Assembly: GCA_945888455.1 (NCBI GenBank)
Contig: CAMCZV010000002.1
Coordinates: 1 to 64,000, forward strand
Direction: 5' to 3'
DNA from: Candidatus Finniella inopinata
GTDB taxonomy: Bacteria; Pseudomonadota; Alphaproteobacteria; Holosporales; Holosporaceae
DNA: 64,000 nt
The translations under genes were made by a program, and so were the position numbers. How positions within the stretch are numbered: the stretch's first letter is position 1; every line of letters starts with the position of its first letter. A model generated the notes under the pieces. The model saw only the letters and a program-made list of their open reading frames with translations, had not been told where the DNA came from and ran no database searches. This document shows, in pieces, positions 17,548 through 29,140 of this stretch.

Positions 17548-19098
17548 TTGAGAACTTTATACCCCAGTAAACCTTTTTTTAAAACAGATTTTATAAATCA
17601 TTTTATTTGTCAAAGAATAGAAAACTTTGAAAAGGGTTTAAAGGGGGCAATTTCTATTGTCTTACTGTCTTGTGGAACGGCTGTTTTGGATGTCCCAACG
17701 CCGGATCAGGTCATGGGTATACGGATTAGAGCAAGTCAGGTGGTGGCACCTGTTGGGGGAGTAGAGGAAAAGTCATCTCTGGATTTCCAAGAATCATCGA
17801 TCCGCATGGGGTCCGATCGGTCCCTGTGTCGTGCGCTGCGTCAATCTGGCGTTCGTCAAGATGTCATTAACGGCATTGCCCGCTGTTTGTCTGCCAAGAT
17901 GGTCCGGCGTTTTCGTCCCAATCAAATTATAAAAATGGCGTTTAAGTCTGGGGCATTATCCAGCATCAAGGTCTATACCGGTGTGGGGAGTGCCTTTTTG
18001 ATTCAGCGCAATGGGGCAGGGGTATGGTCCAGCAAACGCATCAAGATTCCTGTTGTCGTCAAATACGAGCGCTTGAAATTACCCATTACGCACACGCTGA
18101 AGAAATCGCTTTTGTCCTCAGGACTGGATAGGGTTTTGATTGTGGACATTGCCAGAGGTTTGGCGCGCAGTGGGGTTGTCTGGGGAAATTTAAAGGGGTC
18201 AACCGTGGAATTAATGGTCCAGACCAAGCGCTGTTCGGAAACCAGCACTCTGATTCTTGATCATATCGCGATGATTCAGATTGGAAAAAAAGGGGTTAAA
18301 AAAACCTATTACGCGTATCAACGTGGTCCTCATGATTCGCGCAGAATTTTTTGTACACTGGCCGGTTTTGGATTGCAGTCGGGTGGGGGGACTCGGTCTG
18401 CTCCCTGGTGTCCGCCGGTATCAAAGGTCAAGGTGACGTCCCGTTTTGGAAAGCGACATCACCCGATTTACAAATGCATGAAGCACCATAACGGCACAGA
18501 TTATGCGGGGGCCCATGGTTCGCCCATTCGTGCAGTGGGGGATGGCATTATAAAATCGGTTTCGCAAAATGGCTCCTATGGTAAATATGTCACCATTGCC
18601 CATGGCAACGGGTATCGAACATTGTATGCTCATTTGTCTCGAACCATGGTCCGCAGTGGTCAAAGGGTTCGCAAAGGGCAAACCATAGGGGGGATGGGCT
18701 GCACAGGTACAGCAACAGGGACGCATTTGCACCTAGAGGTTTTGGATCGTTCCAGTCGCCCCATTAATCCGGAATCCTTTTTGAAAGTCAGCAAAAACCA
18801 GCCAAAAATTCAGACCTCGACCGTTTCTGGAAAGCAAAAAGTTAATTTTTACAAGCAAGCGCAAAGCTTGAGACAAAAATATGCGGCTTTGGGTGGCTCT
18901 GTTACACATGTCCCAGTGAGTCGTCCCTCTGTTACCCAGGACAGGGTGGTGCCAAAGAAAAGAAAGGTTCGATCTCGCAAGCGTGTGGTGTCCACAAAAC
19001 CGGTTTCCATAAAAAGAGGATCGAAGGGTTTTCTTGCTGCAAAGAAAACCAGGACTCCTGTTCGCCACAGTCGGCGGGTAAAAAAGATCAGCGCCTAG
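17548..19098 (+). CDS. M23 family murein endopeptidase (MepM-like)
   Basis: Cell-envelope zinc peptidase that cuts peptidoglycan cross-links. A single hydrophobic segment near residues 30-48 acts as signal anchor. Residues about 90-280 form an OapA/MepM-like periplasmic region. The LytM/M23 catalytic domain has HHNGTDYA (His and Asp ligands) and GTHLHLEV (second His pair), preceded by the typical VTSRFGKRHHP. The C-terminal 100 residues are strongly basic (KKRKVRSRKR and similar), perhaps binding the wall or anionic polymers. 516 residues from a TTG at 17548; the start is uncertain because no ribosome binding site is visible. The AT-rich 215 bases between tRNA-Trp and this gene hold no other gene. 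Confidence 0.9.
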   Translation: MRTLYPSKPFFKTDFINHFICQRIENFEKGLKGAISIVLLSCGTAVLDVPTPDQVMGIRIRASQVVAPVGGVEEKSSLDFQESSIRMGSDRSLCRALRQSGVRQDVINGIARCLSAKMVRRFRPNQIIKMAFKSGALSSIKVYTGVGSAFLIQRNGAGVWSSKRIKIPVVVKYERLKLPITHTLKKSLLSSGLDRVLIVDIARGLARSGVVWGNLKGSTVELMVQTKRCSETSTLILDHIAMIQIGKKGVKKTYYAYQRGPHDSRRIFCTLAGFGLQSGGGTRSAPWCPPVSKVKVTSRFGKRHHPIYKCMKHHNGTDYAGAHGSPIRAVGDGIIKSVSQNGSYGKYVTIAHGNGYRTLYAHLSRTMVRSGQRVRKGQTIGGMGCTGTATGTHLHLEVLDRSSRPINPESFLKVSKNQPKIQTSTVSGKQKVNFYKQAQSLRQKYAALGGSVTHVPVSRPSVTQDRVVPKKRKVRSRKRVVSTKPVSIKRGSKGFLAAKKTRTPVRHSRRVKKISA

Positions 19099-19814
19099 GG
19101 CATCGCTCTGATCAGGGTTTTGATGTTGCGTGCAGACTGGTGGATCGCCTCGACGGTTTTTCTCTGAATATACAGGGTCGAATGACTGGATTCCTTTGTG
19201 TTTTCAGTGCGCATCTAGGGGGGGGTATCCTCAGCGTGTAGGCCGTTTTTCTTGCGCCTGTCTTGCTCTGTGTTGCTTTCTTCTATTCTGTCTTGCTCTC
19301 TGCTATTCTGCCTTGTTCTGTGCTGTTCTGTGTTGTTTCGCCTCGGTTTATCCAATGGATGTTTTCCTGACAATATGGTTTTGGGTTTTTCTCTTTGATT
19401 CAAGATTCTGGATCAAAAATAGGGTGAGAGCGAAAAAACATGGTGGCTTAAAAAAGGTTGTGAGGGGTTTCTGTGCGCTTGAGACAACAGGCAAACATTG
19501 GCCGTCGCAAAGGAGCGGTTTCCATAGGGGGGGGGCAAGACGGGCAGCCAAAGGAAAGGATACATTAAAAAGCAATATTTCACAGCATGTTATGCAAGTC
19601 ATGGTCTTTAAAACCGAAAAATCGTATTATTATTCCCACATATGCAAGCAGGATTTTTATGGGGGATGGGATATAAGGCTTTAAGGATGTTTTGAATCCA
19701 GGTCCGTATCTAGACCTGTGGATCGATTTTTTATAGGGAAATTCGAAACGGGAAAAACAGTTTTCTGAATGTACAAAAATACTGCAAAGGAAAATCCGAA
19801 CCCGTTTTTTTTGA
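19099..19814. other. 716-base stretch without a supported gene
   Basis: Lies between the M23 peptidase gene and the rpmB 3' end. It contains the pentamer-rich tract at 19257-19340 and some G-runs. A 184-codon plus-strand frame crosses it (19130-19684), but its Cys/Leu/Phe-rich composition simply translates the repeat and it has no family features, so I do not call it. Confidence 0.5.
19257..19340. repeat. Degenerate pentamer repeat, TTCTG/TNTTG type
   Basis: About 84 bases that break into imperfect 5-base units (ttctg, tcttg, tgctg, tgttg and variants), almost without A on the plus strand. No gene is supported on either strand here. Confidence 0.65.
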
Positions 19815-20123
19815 TTACGCCGTTGTTTCGGTTTCGGTCTTTTTGGCTGTAAACAGGGCCAAGTCTTTTTTCAATTTTAACAGCGGGGCCGTCAATTTTC
19901 TGTTGGATGTTTTTTGAACAAACAAATCAATGCCGCCATTTTTATCAATGGTTTTCATTCCAGCAGAGGATACTTTTAACATAATATTTTTGGAAAGTAT
20001 TTGGCTGTAAACGCTGACCCAACGAACATTTGGATAAAAAACGCGCTTTGTTTTGTTGTTGGCGTGGCTGACATTGTTACCAACCATGGGGCCTTTTAGG
20101 GAGATGCAGCAAAATCTCGACAT
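19815..20123 (-). CDS. rpmB: Ribosomal protein bL28
   Basis: Large-subunit ribosomal protein. The family block [19 protein letters not shown] follows the start almost at once, and [18 protein letters not shown] matches the conserved second half. The ATG at 20123 (MSRFCC) is chosen over the longer frame from 20198 because L28 always starts this way and because the promoter lies inside the extra stretch. 102 residues, with a lysine/threonine-rich tail. Single gene, divergent from rpsB-tsf. Confidence 0.95.
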   Translation of the reverse strand: MSRFCCISLKGPMVGNNVSHANNKTKRVFYPNVRWVSVYSQILSKNIMLKVSSAGMKTIDKNGGIDLFVQKTSNRKLTAPLLKLKKDLALFTAKKTETETTA

Positions 20124-20151
20124 GGAAAAATTTGTAAACGTATTTTTTAAA

Positions 20152-20180
20152 ATCATAACGCGTTTAAAACCACGCGTCAA
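20152..20180 (-). promoter_or_regulatory. Promoter for rpmB
   Basis: TTGACG, 17 bases, TATGAT on the minus strand, near consensus, with the ATG about 22 bases after the likely transcription start. Its position also rules out the upstream start codon. Confidence 0.75.
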
Positions 20181-20204
20181 GGGTAAAACCCCCTGCATAT
20201 GTGC

Positions 20205-20234
20205 TTGTGCAGTGGTGGACTTTTATGGTAATGT
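20205..20234 (+). promoter_or_regulatory. Possible promoter for rpsB-tsf
   Basis: TTGTGC, 18 bases, TAATGT upstream of rpsB. Match to consensus is moderate. Confidence 0.3.
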
Positions 20235-20319
20235 TTGGTGGAAAACATATCTCTCATGCAGGGCATCCTTCCGGTGCACAATCAGCGCTCTGCAGAGGAA
20301 AACTGGACAGGATATATAA

Positions 20320-21096
20320 ATGAGTTTTACAGTACCAACCATATCATTAGAAGATTTATTGCAAAGGGGTGTCCATTTTGGCCATAAAAGAGCCCGTTGG
20401 AACCCAAAAATGTCGCCTTATATTTATAAGGAGCACCACGGCGTTCATATCATTGATTTGCCTCAAACGGTGATGCTGATGAACAGAGCCATGGCTGCCC
20501 TGCACCAGTGCGTCAAAAATGGCGGCAGAATTTTGTTTGTGGGGACAAAATTGCAGGCCAGAAAAGCGATCAAAGAGTCTGCCATTCGGTGCGGTCAATA
20601 TTATGTGGACCATCGTTGGTTGGGTGGAACGTTGACCAATTGGAAAACCATTTCTGCATCATTAAAACATTTCAGAGAAGTGGAAGATCGCGTGAATTCT
20701 GCGGACTTTTCTTCTTATACTAAAAAAGAGCAGTTGGGCTTTCATCGTGAATTGGGGAAATGTGAGTTGGCTCTGGGCGGCATCCGCAACATGGGCGGTT
20801 TGCCAGATATGGTGTTTTTGATTGATGCGAACAAAGAAAGCATTGTCGTTAAAGAAGCACGAAAACTGAAAATACCCACCATTGCCATCGTCGACACCAA
20901 TACAGATCCAACGCTGGTGGATTATCCCATACCTGGAAACGACGACGCATTGCGTGCCATCGAATTTTATTGTGATGTGGTGGCCAAGACTGTCTTGTCG
21001 GGCTTGCAAGAGGAATTTGATCAAAAGTCCTATGATGTTCCTAATGTTCCGGATTTTGAGCCTTCTTCTGCGCCTGCGGTTAAAGCAAAGGGGTGA
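20320..21096 (+). CDS. rpsB: Ribosomal protein uS2
   Basis: Small-subunit protein. Recognised by LLQRGVHFGHKRARWNPKM, IHIIDLPQT-type HIIDLPQTVMLMNRA, VDHRWLGGTLTNWKT and the C-terminal VDTNTDPTLVDYPIPGNDDA. 258 residues, normal for alphaproteobacteria. AGGA precedes the ATG by 8 bases. Starts the rpsB-tsf pair; pyrH and frr, which often follow, are not here. Confidence 0.98.
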   Translation: MSFTVPTISLEDLLQRGVHFGHKRARWNPKMSPYIYKEHHGVHIIDLPQTVMLMNRAMAALHQCVKNGGRILFVGTKLQARKAIKESAIRCGQYYVDHRWLGGTLTNWKTISASLKHFREVEDRVNSADFSSYTKKEQLGFHRELGKCELALGGIRNMGGLPDMVFLIDANKESIVVKEARKLKIPTIAIVDTNTDPTLVDYPIPGNDDALRAIEFYCDVVAKTVLSGLQEEFDQKSYDVPNVPDFEPSSAPAVKAKG

Positions 21097-21138
21097 TCTT
21101 TGATCAATGATTTAATATAAATAGGGAGTTTTAGTGTT

Positions 21139-22062
21139 ATGACCATTTCTATGGATGTTCTAAAGCAATTGAGGGAAGAAACGCTTGCTCCTTTTGGGGC
21201 GTGTAAAAAAGCCCTGACAGAATCAGGGGGGGATTTATCTGCGGCCATGGATTGGTTGCGAAAAAATGGGGTTCTAGTTGGTGGGAAAAAGACTGACCGT
21301 CTGGCATCAGAAGGTGCCATTGCGGCCGATTGCGTGGGTGGGTTTGGTGCGCTGATAGAAATCAGTTCAGAGACGGATTTTGTGGCGCGCGGTGATCAGT
21401 TCAAGGGGTTGGTTTCTTCTGTTTTGGGCGTGGCGATGGCGCGGTCTGAAACCGTTGTGGATCGATTAATTGAGCATCCTTTTGATTCAGAAAATCACAA
21501 AAGAGGGACCATTGGCGAGTGTGTGTTAGAGTTCGCTGGCACCATCGGAGAAAACATTGTGCTGCGTCGTTTGGTCGCTCTTAATGTTAATCCTGGTGTG
21601 GTGGTGTCGTACATTCACCAATCCTTTCCAGGCACCCCAAATATTGGGACATTGGGGGTTTTGGTGGCCTTGGAATCAGAAGCAAACGAGGACGATTTAA
21701 AAGCTTTGGGTAAAAATTTAGCCATGCATATCGCCTTTACCAAGCCCCATTGTGTTGCCATTAGCGATGTCTCTCCTGCGGTTTTGGAAAAAGAGAAAAA
21801 GTTCCTGCAAGAGCAAATTCAAGAGCAATCTGGCGATAGACCAGCTGACGTTCAGGTCAAAATGGTTGAGGGACGTTTGAGAAAGTTTTTTGAAACCATT
21901 GTTCTGGAAGATCAGGATTATGTGCGCGATTCTGGAAAAACCGTTAAAGAATTTTTGAAACAGGAAGGCGATCGTTTGGGTAAACCTGTTCGTATCGCTG
22001 GTTTTGCCTATGCTAAATTGGGTGAAAATTCAAAAGAGGGGCACGAAGAGGACCAAAAATAA
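21139..22062 (+). CDS. tsf: Elongation factor Ts
   Basis: Nucleotide exchange factor for EF-Tu. The UBA-like N-terminus with LREETLAPFGACKKALTESG, the SSETDFVARGDQF block of the core and IAFTKPHCV-type sequence identify it. 307 residues, normal length. AGGGAG lies 10 bases before the ATG. The family usually has TGAG in the motif where this protein has APFGACKKAL, a small divergence. Confidence 0.97.
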   Translation: MTISMDVLKQLREETLAPFGACKKALTESGGDLSAAMDWLRKNGVLVGGKKTDRLASEGAIAADCVGGFGALIEISSETDFVARGDQFKGLVSSVLGVAMARSETVVDRLIEHPFDSENHKRGTIGECVLEFAGTIGENIVLRRLVALNVNPGVVVSYIHQSFPGTPNIGTLGVLVALESEANEDDLKALGKNLAMHIAFTKPHCVAISDVSPAVLEKEKKFLQEQIQEQSGDRPADVQVKMVEGRLRKFFETIVLEDQDYVRDSGKTVKEFLKQEGDRLGKPVRIAGFAYAKLGENSKEGHEEDQK

Positions 22063-22417
22063 TCGCCCGCGGCTTGATGAACAGGCCCATCTGTGGGGTC
22101 GGTGATGTATGGGTGGATGGTTAGTGGAAAAGAGTCTTCTTGACCCGTGGTTGCTGTATCACTGAGGCCAAGAAGGTCTGATCCAGGTTAATGGGTAACG
22201 TGATCTAGACAGTAATGCATGTATTGCATCGGAGCAGACATCCCCCTTTTTATAGGTCCAAAGCCATACAAACCTTTGGTTCAGATTGCCTTTTTTACAA
22301 AGTCAAAAAAATCAACGATTGTAAATGCTGTAATGCAAAATTTTTATTAAATCTTTATAGAGTTTTTCGAAATTTATCAAAAAAGAGAAATTTTTTAACC
22401 TTGATATCCAAAGATAA
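22063..22417. other. Intergenic stretch after tsf
   Basis: About 355 bases between tsf and the mlaD promoter. A small CCAAAG/CTTTGG hairpin occurs near 22258. I see no gene and no clear terminator; the pyrH that usually follows tsf is absent. Confidence 0.5.
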
Positions 22418-22446
22418 TTGCACAAAAGATCAGACCGTGGTATCGT
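22418..22446 (+). promoter_or_regulatory. Promoter for the MCE-domain gene
   Basis: TTGCAC, 17 bases, TATCGT, ending 27 bases before the ATG at 22474. Confidence 0.5.
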
Positions 22447-22473
22447 ACAGGCATTGTAAAAATAGAGTGTCGT

Positions 22474-23022
22474 ATGGGTGCAAAAACAAATCGAATAGAA
22501 TCGTTGGTGGCATGGATCATTCTATTTCTTGTGGTATCTATTTTGGGTGGGGTGTATTACAAATATTGTGGTCACAAACACAGGACGTCTACGTTTTATG
22601 CAGAATTCGACAGCATTACGGGTCTGAACATTGGTGCTCCGGTTAAAATCAACGGTGTGGTTGTTGGAAAAGTAATGGGTTTTGATCTTGATCATAAAAA
22701 GAACTTTGTTGTTAATGTGGAATTTGCCGTGAATAAAGATATTGTACTGCCCGAAGATACGCGCGCATCTGTAACCTCTGAAAGTTTGTTTGGATCCACC
22801 ATATTAATGCTGATGCCGGGCATGAGCGAGCGATTCTTATCCCATGGTGGAACAATTTTTGATACACAATCGCCCATGCACATTCACGAATTGTTGCAAA
22901 AATTCTTGTTTAATGCAGCCGACTCAGAGCGTGATGCGGGGCAAAACCGAGAGCACGATGGGGCTGAAAAGTCAGAGACCGCTCGAAATGGTTCTAATGA
23001 CGACGAGGATTGCATGGTGTAA
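22474..23022 (+). CDS. mlaD: MCE-domain protein, MlaD-like
   Basis: Inner-membrane-anchored, periplasm-facing lipid-transport protein of the MlaFEDB type ABC system. One N-terminal helix (VAWIILFLVVSILGGVYY) is followed by an MCE domain with FDSITGLNIGAPVKINGVVVGKV, the family hallmark, and ASVTSESLFGSTILMLMPG. 182 residues; the C-terminal 30 are charged and variable. mlaE and mlaF are not adjacent here. In alphaproteobacteria this gene often sits near NADH-ubiquinone oxidoreductase NDUFA12-type genes; that context is also missing. Confidence 0.88.
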   Translation: MGAKTNRIESLVAWIILFLVVSILGGVYYKYCGHKHRTSTFYAEFDSITGLNIGAPVKINGVVVGKVMGFDLDHKKNFVVNVEFAVNKDIVLPEDTRASVTSESLFGSTILMLMPGMSERFLSHGGTIFDTQSPMHIHELLQKFLFNAADSERDAGQNREHDGAEKSETARNGSNDDEDCMV

Positions 23023-23074
23023 ATCAAAGACATGGTGTAAAATGGGTCAGGGACAGTATAGATTTCATACCTAA

Positions 23075-25483
<2,409 letters not shown>

Positions 25484-25831
25484 GTGCTACCCTGCAAAGA
25501 TCGCGTAAGTCGTGGGGACGGTTTTTTTCCATCTGTGTAAGGGGTGATAGGCATGTCAGCCCAACCAGGTGGGTGTAATTCGTGGTCAATTTTTCATAGG
25601 ATGAAAATTCATGGGGGCATTTTCCCCCCGTGTTATGGAAACCATTTTAGTCAGCGTTTTAAGATAAAAAAGTAAGCCCAAAATACAAGGGTCACTGCAT
25701 CAGGATAATCTGATACAGTGCGTGATTTTTGTTCTATTGTGCCCTTAAATTTCCCCCATTCTGGGGCAAATCGTGGTAGAAGAGGTCTTGCTCACACTGG
25801 GTGATGTTGGGAATGTGGGCCATTCAATCCG
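25484..25831. other. Intergenic stretch after gyrB
   Basis: 348 bases. Holds the gyrB terminator (25693-25730) and a small CCCC/GGGG hairpin near 25759. No gene seen. Confidence 0.5.
25693..25730 (+). terminator. Terminator after gyrB
   Basis: 11-bp stem with one mismatch (CACTGCATCAG / CTGATACAGTG), GATAAT loop, then a T-run five bases later. Confidence 0.6.
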
Positions 25832-27301
25832 TTATCCCACAAAAGCATTGTTGCGGATGCGTGATCGCTTAAAGGAAAAATCGACAAACTGCTCAGCTTT
25901 GTTCAGAGGTCTAGAGAAGCGTTTGTTCTGACCCATATTATACGTAATTTTATTGGCGTGAATGGCCACACGACGGACGCTGGAAAGGGTCTGGGCAATG
26001 GCTTTTCGTGCCCTTTGCCCTGAAAGACGGAACAACCTACGAGATTTAGATCGTGTTCGATTTTCAGAGTCTTCGCCCAAAGTGCGATAGTGCATCCTTG
26101 CATTCGGGTATTTTGATGGGGCTTTCTCAATGTTGAAAACTCGTTTTCTGCTGCCTGTACGTTGTGCCAATTCAATTAAAGAATCGTATAAATAGGCACA
26201 TTGTTTCTTTATGCTATCCAAAACCGTGTACACAGAAGGCGATTTTTTATTCGAAAGCGTATTTTTTATTGTTTTTTCTTCATCTTTTCTTAATGTTCTA
26301 ATCGTGTTTTTTTCTTTGATTTCTATCATTTCATTAATGAATGTGGAAAGCATTTTGGGCAAATTTTTTGAAATAGATGTTAAAAAATTACTTATAAAGG
26401 AGTCTTTTTCAAACAATGTTTCCGGAGCTTTTTCTGTAACAGGCGCTGGTTTTTCTTGGGGTGTGACCGGACTTAGTGTGTTATTATGTGTTGTCGAGTG
26501 GTAATAGTGATGTGTTGTGACAGGTGTATGGCTTGCAGGGTTGTTCGTGCTTAAAACCGAGGTGTTGCTTGCAGAGGTTCCGGTGTTGGTAAATCTGTCT
26601 TCTGTTTTCTGGTTTTCTTTTGGTGATAACAGGGGAGTAGGATTGTCTGCAGATTTTTCAATCTGATTGTTATCCGTTTTGCCATTGCTGTTGTTGTCCT
26701 TCAAGTCGCTGTTTTCACTTTTTAAAATATTCTGGACCATTTGCCCGTGGTTTGAATTCGTGGGGCTATTGTTTGCAGAACCGGTGCTGCGTGTTGAATC
26801 GCGGTTTGAATCCGTAAGAATGATTTTGCTCTCTGTTTGTGCCGGCGGTGCCATATTGACTTGATTCTCTTTGTTTGTCATTTCTGTGTTGCTCTGAGTC
26901 CCCGTTGTTGTGATTTTTTGTGATGCTTGAACGCCTATTTCTGCGTTTTCAGGGGGTTGATCCGTTTGGGTCCCATTGTTTGTATATTCGGGCATTATTA
27001 TTTCAGATAAAACCGTATCGATCTGAGACAGGTGTAATGGTTGTTTTAAGCTGAGAATGGATTGTGCAATAGAATTTTGTGATTTGTTTTGTGATTTGTC
27101 TTTAAGTTTTTTTGGAGATGATGCACCAATAAAATTGCTGGATCGTTTGCTTGCTGAGTGAGACGGTATGAAATGTTCGGAGGAAAGAGAACCTAGATCT
27201 GCTAAACTAAAGCTGCTTTCTAGGGAAATGTTTACAGCCTCGTTGTCTGTTGGGCTGAAAAGATATAATGTTAATGCGATTGAAAGATGTTTTTTATTCA
27301 T
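25832..27301 (-). CDS. Secreted Ser/Asn/Thr-rich protein of unknown function
   Basis: 489 residues with no family that I recognise. The N-terminus MNKKHLSIALTLYLFSP looks like a signal peptide. Residues about 60-300 are low-complexity, rich in Asn, Ser, Thr and Gln, with repeated GTQT/GVQAS/GTQS/ENQV patterns between about 112 and 150 and a His/Tyr patch (HHYYH). Residues about 300-370 are more ordered and possibly helical. The C-terminal 110 residues are strongly basic with many Arg-Ser-Lys-Arg clusters. Such a layout suits an exported surface or effector protein. Convergent with gyrB and divergent from rpsD. The AT-rich upstream region has no clear promoter. Confidence 0.75.
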   Translation of the reverse strand: MNKKHLSIALTLYLFSPTDNEAVNISLESSFSLADLGSLSSEHFIPSHSASKRSSNFIGASSPKKLKDKSQNKSQNSIAQSILSLKQPLHLSQIDTVLSEIIMPEYTNNGTQTDQPPENAEIGVQASQKITTTGTQSNTEMTNKENQVNMAPPAQTESKIILTDSNRDSTRSTGSANNSPTNSNHGQMVQNILKSENSDLKDNNSNGKTDNNQIEKSADNPTPLLSPKENQKTEDRFTNTGTSASNTSVLSTNNPASHTPVTTHHYYHSTTHNNTLSPVTPQEKPAPVTEKAPETLFEKDSFISNFLTSISKNLPKMLSTFINEMIEIKEKNTIRTLRKDEEKTIKNTLSNKKSPSVYTVLDSIKKQCAYLYDSLIELAQRTGSRKRVFNIEKAPSKYPNARMHYRTLGEDSENRTRSKSRRLFRLSGQRARKAIAQTLSSVRRVAIHANKITYNMGQNKRFSRPLNKAEQFVDFSFKRSRIRNNAFVG

Positions 27302-27493
27302 TTTAAAGGCTATTTTAATGTGTTTATAGTTTAATATTAACTAAAATTAATTAATATTTTATTAAAAAGGTCGCACATTAACGATTTGTGATTTTTCTTT
27401 TTCATAAAATTTTTATTTTTTGTTTTCCATTTTTTAAAAAATGATGCAGGCAGAGTCAACAAAGGTTTTGTGCGCCATCTGAAATTTTTCAGT

Positions 27494-27522
27494 TTGACAT
27501 GGTGACAATAACGCTCTAGAAT
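27494..27522 (+). promoter_or_regulatory. Strong promoter for rpsD
   Basis: TTGACA, 17 bases, TAGAAT; the -35 box is a perfect match. The ATG follows 39 bases after the -10 box. Confidence 0.8.
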
Positions 27523-27561
27523 AGAAAAACATGGGAAACGATATAGAACACAAAGCATTGT

Positions 27562-28179
27562 ATGACAAAGCGAACTCAGTCCAAGCACAAAATTGAACGG
27601 CGGTATGGTGTGGCACTTTGGGGCCAGTCCAGAAGCCCAGTTCACGTCAGAAGCTATCCCCCTGGCCAGCACGGTTCAAAGGGTGCTCGAAAATTAACAG
27701 ATTATGGTCAACAGTTGGCCGCTAAGCAAAAATTAAAAGGTTATTACGCAAATATTGTGGAAAAGCAGTTCCGAAATATTTACAAAGAAGCCGTTCGTTT
27801 GCGCGGAGACACCAGCGAAAAGTTGGTTGGATTGTTGGAATCACGATTGGATGCGATGGTTTACCGTTTAAAATGGTCCCCCACTATGTTTAATGCCCGT
27901 CAACTGGTTGGACACAAGCATGTTTTGGTTAATGGCCGCTGTGTTAATATTCCATCATACCGATTAAAGCAGGGCGATGTAGTCACTTTGCGCGAATCAA
28001 TGCGCCAAAATGGCATTGTTGTTCAGGCTATGGCATCCCTAGAGCGCGACATCCCAGAGTATATAGAATATAAGCCAGGCGATTGGTCAGGTAAATTCAG
28101 CTATGTTCCAGAGTTAGAAAAGATCCCTTACCCCATTAACATGGATGTTGGCTCCATTGTCGAGTTTTACTCACGATAA
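27562..28179 (+). CDS. rpsD: Ribosomal protein uS4
   Basis: Primary 16S rRNA-binding protein. KHKIERRYGVALWG, RSYPPGQHG, LESRLDAMVYRLKW and the S4 RNA-binding domain around ARQLVGHKHVLVNGRCVNIPSY identify it. 205 residues; the N-terminal zinc cysteines are absent, as is common in alphaproteobacteria. It is a stand-alone gene with its own promoter and terminator. Confidence 0.98.
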   Translation: MTKRTQSKHKIERRYGVALWGQSRSPVHVRSYPPGQHGSKGARKLTDYGQQLAAKQKLKGYYANIVEKQFRNIYKEAVRLRGDTSEKLVGLLESRLDAMVYRLKWSPTMFNARQLVGHKHVLVNGRCVNIPSYRLKQGDVVTLRESMRQNGIVVQAMASLERDIPEYIEYKPGDWSGKFSYVPELEKIPYPINMDVGSIVEFYSR

Positions 28180-28265
28180 TTGAGTTTGGATTGGTTTTCG
28201 ATTGCAAGGTTTAATGATTTAGAAAAAAGTAAAACTTTTTTTAACAAAGCCTGTTTTAAAGTTAA

Positions 28266-28297
28266 AAAAGACTTGTTGTTTTTACGGCAAGTCTTTT
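28266..28297 (+). terminator. Terminator after rpsD
   Basis: Perfect 10-bp stem AAAAGACTTG / CAAGTCTTTT with a 12-base loop. The T-run is within the 3' arm. The surrounding 28180-28426 holds no gene. Confidence 0.65.
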
Positions 28298-28426
28298 GTT
28301 GTATATATATGATCCGTTATGTATATCTGGGTGGGTAAGTGAATAAAACTGGGTTTTCCAGAATCACTCTTGTGGGCAGAGTGGGCGTTTCTGCATGTTA
28401 AATCCAATCAATTGTGAATCGCGAGG

Positions 28427-28455
28427 TTTCATTTTTAATCAATTTTTGATAAAAT
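28427..28455 (+). promoter_or_regulatory. Possible promoter for accB
   Basis: TTTCAT, 17 bases, TAAAAT, ending 25 bases before the accB ATG. The -35 box is weak. Confidence 0.4.
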
Positions 28456-28480
28456 TTAAAAAAAGATAGTCTTTGATGCA

Positions 28481-29065
28481 ATGACGGAAAATCATTCAAA
28501 TTTGGATACCCCAAATCATTTAGAAAAAGAGTCAGAAAAGAAAAAAGACAGGAAAAACCAGGCTGTGTCTGAGGCAGACTCTGATCATTTAACGCGGGTA
28601 CAGGTGGCGCGCTCTATCGTAGAGTTGTTGGAGAAATCCACGCTAACAGAAATAGAGTATCGTTCAGGTGATTTCAGAGTGCGCGCTGTCAAGGGAGCAG
28701 GATCTGTTGGGCAGGCCGTACACTTTGTGCAAAAATCGCCGGATTTGCAGCCCCCTTTTGTTCCGACGGAACAAGCCTCGCCAAAAAGCATTCCTGTTGC
28801 ACCTCTATCGGTACAGCAGCAGAGTATATCCCATTATGTGGTCAAGTCACCAATGGTTGGAACAGCCTATTTGTCGCCAAAGCCGGGAGACCCCCCCTTT
28901 ATATCCGTTGATTCTGTTGTTCAAGAGGGGCAAACCGTTTTAATCATAGAAGCAATGAAAACCATGAACACCATCAAGGCTGGAAAATCTGGCAGAGTGT
29001 GCGCGATTTTAGTGAACAACGGCGACCCTGTGGAATTTGGTCAGGCATTGGTCCATATCGATTAA
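28481..29065 (+). CDS. accB: Biotin carboxyl carrier protein of acetyl-CoA carboxylase
   Basis: Carries the biotin that shuttles CO2 for malonyl-CoA formation. A C-terminal biotinyl domain has the biotin-acceptor lysine in EAMKTMN and the preceding SPMVGTAYLSPKPG. A variable Pro/Gln-rich linker joins it to an N-terminal AccB region with VELLEKSTLTEIEYRSGDFRVR. 194 residues. The first 35 residues are highly charged. accC, which normally follows accB, is missing; instead a partial duplicate of the accB 3' end comes next. Confidence 0.95.
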   Translation: MTENHSNLDTPNHLEKESEKKKDRKNQAVSEADSDHLTRVQVARSIVELLEKSTLTEIEYRSGDFRVRAVKGAGSVGQAVHFVQKSPDLQPPFVPTEQASPKSIPVAPLSVQQQSISHYVVKSPMVGTAYLSPKPGDPPFISVDSVVQEGQTVLIIEAMKTMNTIKAGKSGRVCAILVNNGDPVEFGQALVHID

Positions 29066-29140
29066 AATGGCTGGAAAATCTGGCAGAGTGCGCGCGATTT
29101 TAGTGAACAACGGCGACCCTGTGGAATTTGGTCAGGCATT
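28978..29140 (+). repeat. 72-base duplication of the accB 3' end
   Basis: Bases 28978-29049, inside accB, recur at 29069-29140, offset by 91 bases, with a single difference (T at 29000, C at 29091). The first copy encodes the region just after the biotin site. Confidence 0.95.

Noticed and set aside
19130-19684. 184-codon plus-strand open frame
   Set aside because: Its Cys/Leu/Phe-rich part is only the translation of the pentamer tract, it lacks a ribosome binding site and has no family features.
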